A DNA stretch of 64,000 bases, from the NCBI RefSeq assembly GCF_009821115.1, contig NZ_VYTY01000001.1, positions 558,001-622,000 on the forward strand. Direction: 5' to 3'. The notes beneath the pieces are model-generated. The model saw nothing but the letters and a program-made list of their open reading frames with translations. It was not told where the DNA came from and ran no database searches. Positions 62,589 to 64,000 of the stretch are shown one piece after another; positions within the stretch are counted from its first letter, which is position 1; each line of letters begins with the position of its first letter. This DNA comes from Nitrincola alkalisediminis. GTDB taxonomy: Bacteria > Pseudomonadota > Gammaproteobacteria > Pseudomonadales > Balneatricaceae. The position numbers were made by a program, and so were the translations under genes.

Positions 62589-63395
62589 TTGTGGTTTATA
62601 TTTTGAGACCCAAGCCAAAACGTCATTGATGTCTCTTAGATCCATATCCCATTTACTTCTCAACTCTTCGTTAACAAACTTTCTAGCGTCTGGTGTGAAG
62701 GTTGAAGTGGTAGCAATTATCGACTTATTTGGGCCATTCAATGAAGAATGAACGCCGTAAAGTTCTCTCACGATACCCACATCAACTTTATTTGACTCAG
62801 AATGTCTTTTACACTCAATAAAATAACTAGTTTCTACTCCCATAACATCTTTGTTTACTGCAATTACGTCTTTACCACCGTCTCTTGTACGCTTTGTCAA
62901 AGTGACCTGATACCCATTGTTTCTAAATAATTCAGCGACAACCTCTTCAAATTCACGAGGTGATATTCTGTAAATATAACTATTATCTTGTTGAATCAAC
63001 CATATTAAATTAGGAATAGTATTATGAATTTCAGAAAGGTCGGTGATTATCCTTTGATCAGGTACATATATGTCTTGCTCAGGGAGGAGAATCGTAGGCT
63101 CATCATCTATATATGTAAAATATGGTTCCCCAGAGCAAGAAACACCTGTTGAGCGATTAATAACATAGCTAAACATGTCTACCGGGTACTCTGTTGCATC
63201 AAAATTTATCTCAAACTCAGCTCCACAACACTCACAGTTATAAACCTGAGAAAGCTCATAATTATTCTCAGCTCCCATTCCATTCTCATGGTATGAGCTG
63301 TCATAACAGTCCACGTTTAGCTCACCCACCTCAATCAAATGAACATGTTGACAATTATCACAGGAGGCATGAATCACCCCATCAAATACCCACAT
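62559..63395 (-). CDS. Zinc-ribbon Mrr-type restriction endonuclease
   Basis: 278 residues. N-terminal cysteines (CDNC, CECC) form a probable zinc ribbon. The C-terminal part (about 145-265) is a Mrr_cat domain: ISPREFEEVVAELFRNNGYQV, then RDGGKDVIAVNK and YFIECKR supplying the D-(E)xK catalytic residues. It probably cleaves modified or foreign DNA. The final residues lie inside an attC-like site, so the gene looks like an integron cassette. Confidence 0.83.
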   Translation of the reverse strand: MWVFDGVIHASCDNCQHVHLIEVGELNVDCYDSSYHENGMGAENNYELSQVYNCECCGAEFEINFDATEYPVDMFSYVINRSTGVSCSGEPYFTYIDDEPTILLPEQDIYVPDQRIITDLSEIHNTIPNLIWLIQQDNSYIYRISPREFEEVVAELFRNNGYQVTLTKRTRDGGKDVIAVNKDVMGVETSYFIECKRHSESNKVDVGIVRELYGVHSSLNGPNKSIIATTSTFTPDARKFVNEELRSKWDMDLRDINDVLAWVSKYKPQANKQLLPGW

Positions 63396-64000
63396 TGTTT
63401 ATTTAGACTCCTTGAAAGCTAACAGTCCGTTTATGAGTTCCCCGACCTCAGAATATTTATTAGAGGGTATACCTTTATAACTTGGTCTTGGTCAATAAAT
63501 TTCTCTAGTAACATGATATAAAAAGACTTTTCTATGTAATCCATTCAACGCGTTTACCTAAAAGGCATCCAGTTCAACACAGAGCACCAAAAAAGGCATT
63601 AAGCACGTGAAACGCTTCAACCACATCAAGCCATCATTAGAAGAAGAGAATTTTACCATCGGACACGCTACCGCCCGGCCCGAGCTCCATCACAGCAGTA
63701 AGTATTCCCTGATTGTCTATCTATGATTTAAACAGGACTATTCCAGCCTTGCAAGGTGGCTTCGTTCAAACGGGTCTCTTCGGTACTGAATCTGCACTGA
63801 GAGGATCTTCATACCAAGAGTATTTTGGTAGCGCCTCACATTTATTTGCATACGTCTGCGTAGGTGTTTCGCCAGAAGTGAGGCAACCGACACAGTACAA
63901 CATGCAGGGGAGAGCAGCTGGATGAGCATAAGGTTCTGGCCGTGTGGCTGATGACCTTGTGCGATAAATTGCCCAGAGCCTCCTAACGCATCATTGCAGG
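63396..64000. other. Gene-poor end of window
   Basis: About 600 bases with only short frames. A 39-codon stretch on the plus strand (63607-63726, starting KRFNHIKPSLEEENF) and a 45-codon ORF on the minus strand (63766-63903, MLYCVGCLTSGETPTQ...) are visible. Neither is recognised, and both could be gene remnants. GCGTTAGGA on the minus strand near 63985 looks like an integron core and may mark another cassette junction. The promoter of the Mrr-type gene should lie at the left of this stretch. Confidence 0.4.

Overview
The window looks like a chromosome segment of a marine or halophilic gammaproteobacterium, most likely an Oceanospirillales-type relative of Pseudomonas. The basis is gene order and family content read from the translated sequence: ccoNOQP-ccoG-ccoH-ccoI-ccoS, hemN, an Anr/Fnr regulator and apt on one strand, and topA close to lexA and dinG, as in pseudomonads. 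The genus cannot be fixed from the sequence alone.

Layout. 1-43.4 kb is core genome. 0-5.6 kb: end of a UspE-like stress protein, xthA, gor, a CDF cation exporter and a BASS transporter. 5.6-19.3 kb: a mostly minus-strand microaerobic respiration block (queE, rdgC, apt, fnr/anr, hemN, a TauE/SafE-like protein, ccoS, ccoI, ccoH, ccoG, ccoP, ccoQ, ccoO, ccoN). Fnr-type sites sit upstream of hemN and ccoN, and a related palindrome sits upstream of ccoG. 19.3-30.5 kb: rlmM, tusA, a ProQ/FinO-domain gene, a DUF3080 lipoprotein, a MATE exporter, PHA synthase, a glutaredoxin-like protein, a lytic transglycosylase, uup and uspA. 30.5-43.4 kb: topA, the divergent lexA/dinG SOS pair with three LexA boxes, an rhlB-like helicase with an acidic repeat tail, gpsA, a hydrolase and a DUF4892 protein. 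43.4-49.1 kb is transitional: Smr, GST, an EAL protein, NERD and VOC genes.

49.1-64 kb is accessory DNA and almost all its genes read on the minus strand. It starts with a broken IS110 element joined to what looks like the 5' part of a group II intron. Next come a 1523-residue nuclease/STAND-NTPase/repeat protein (Avs-like defence candidate), a dead IS66 copy lying exactly between two 288-bp direct repeats, a single-chain HNH-ATPase protein, a two-gene OLD nuclease/UvrD helicase pair (Gabija-like), a membrane coiled-coil protein and a zinc-ribbon Mrr-type endonuclease. Hairpins resembling integron attC sites follow four of these units. This suggests an integron cassette array, with no integrase inside the window, that has collected large anti-phage modules. 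No tRNA, rRNA or CRISPR array was recognised.

How the parts work together: the cco genes encode, mature and supply copper to the cbb3 oxidase, while Fnr and HemN tie that respiration and anaerobic haem synthesis to low oxygen. LexA/DinG, XthA, RdgC and TopA serve DNA maintenance. The accessory block looks like a defence island in which at least three independent nuclease-plus-ATPase systems lie side by side.
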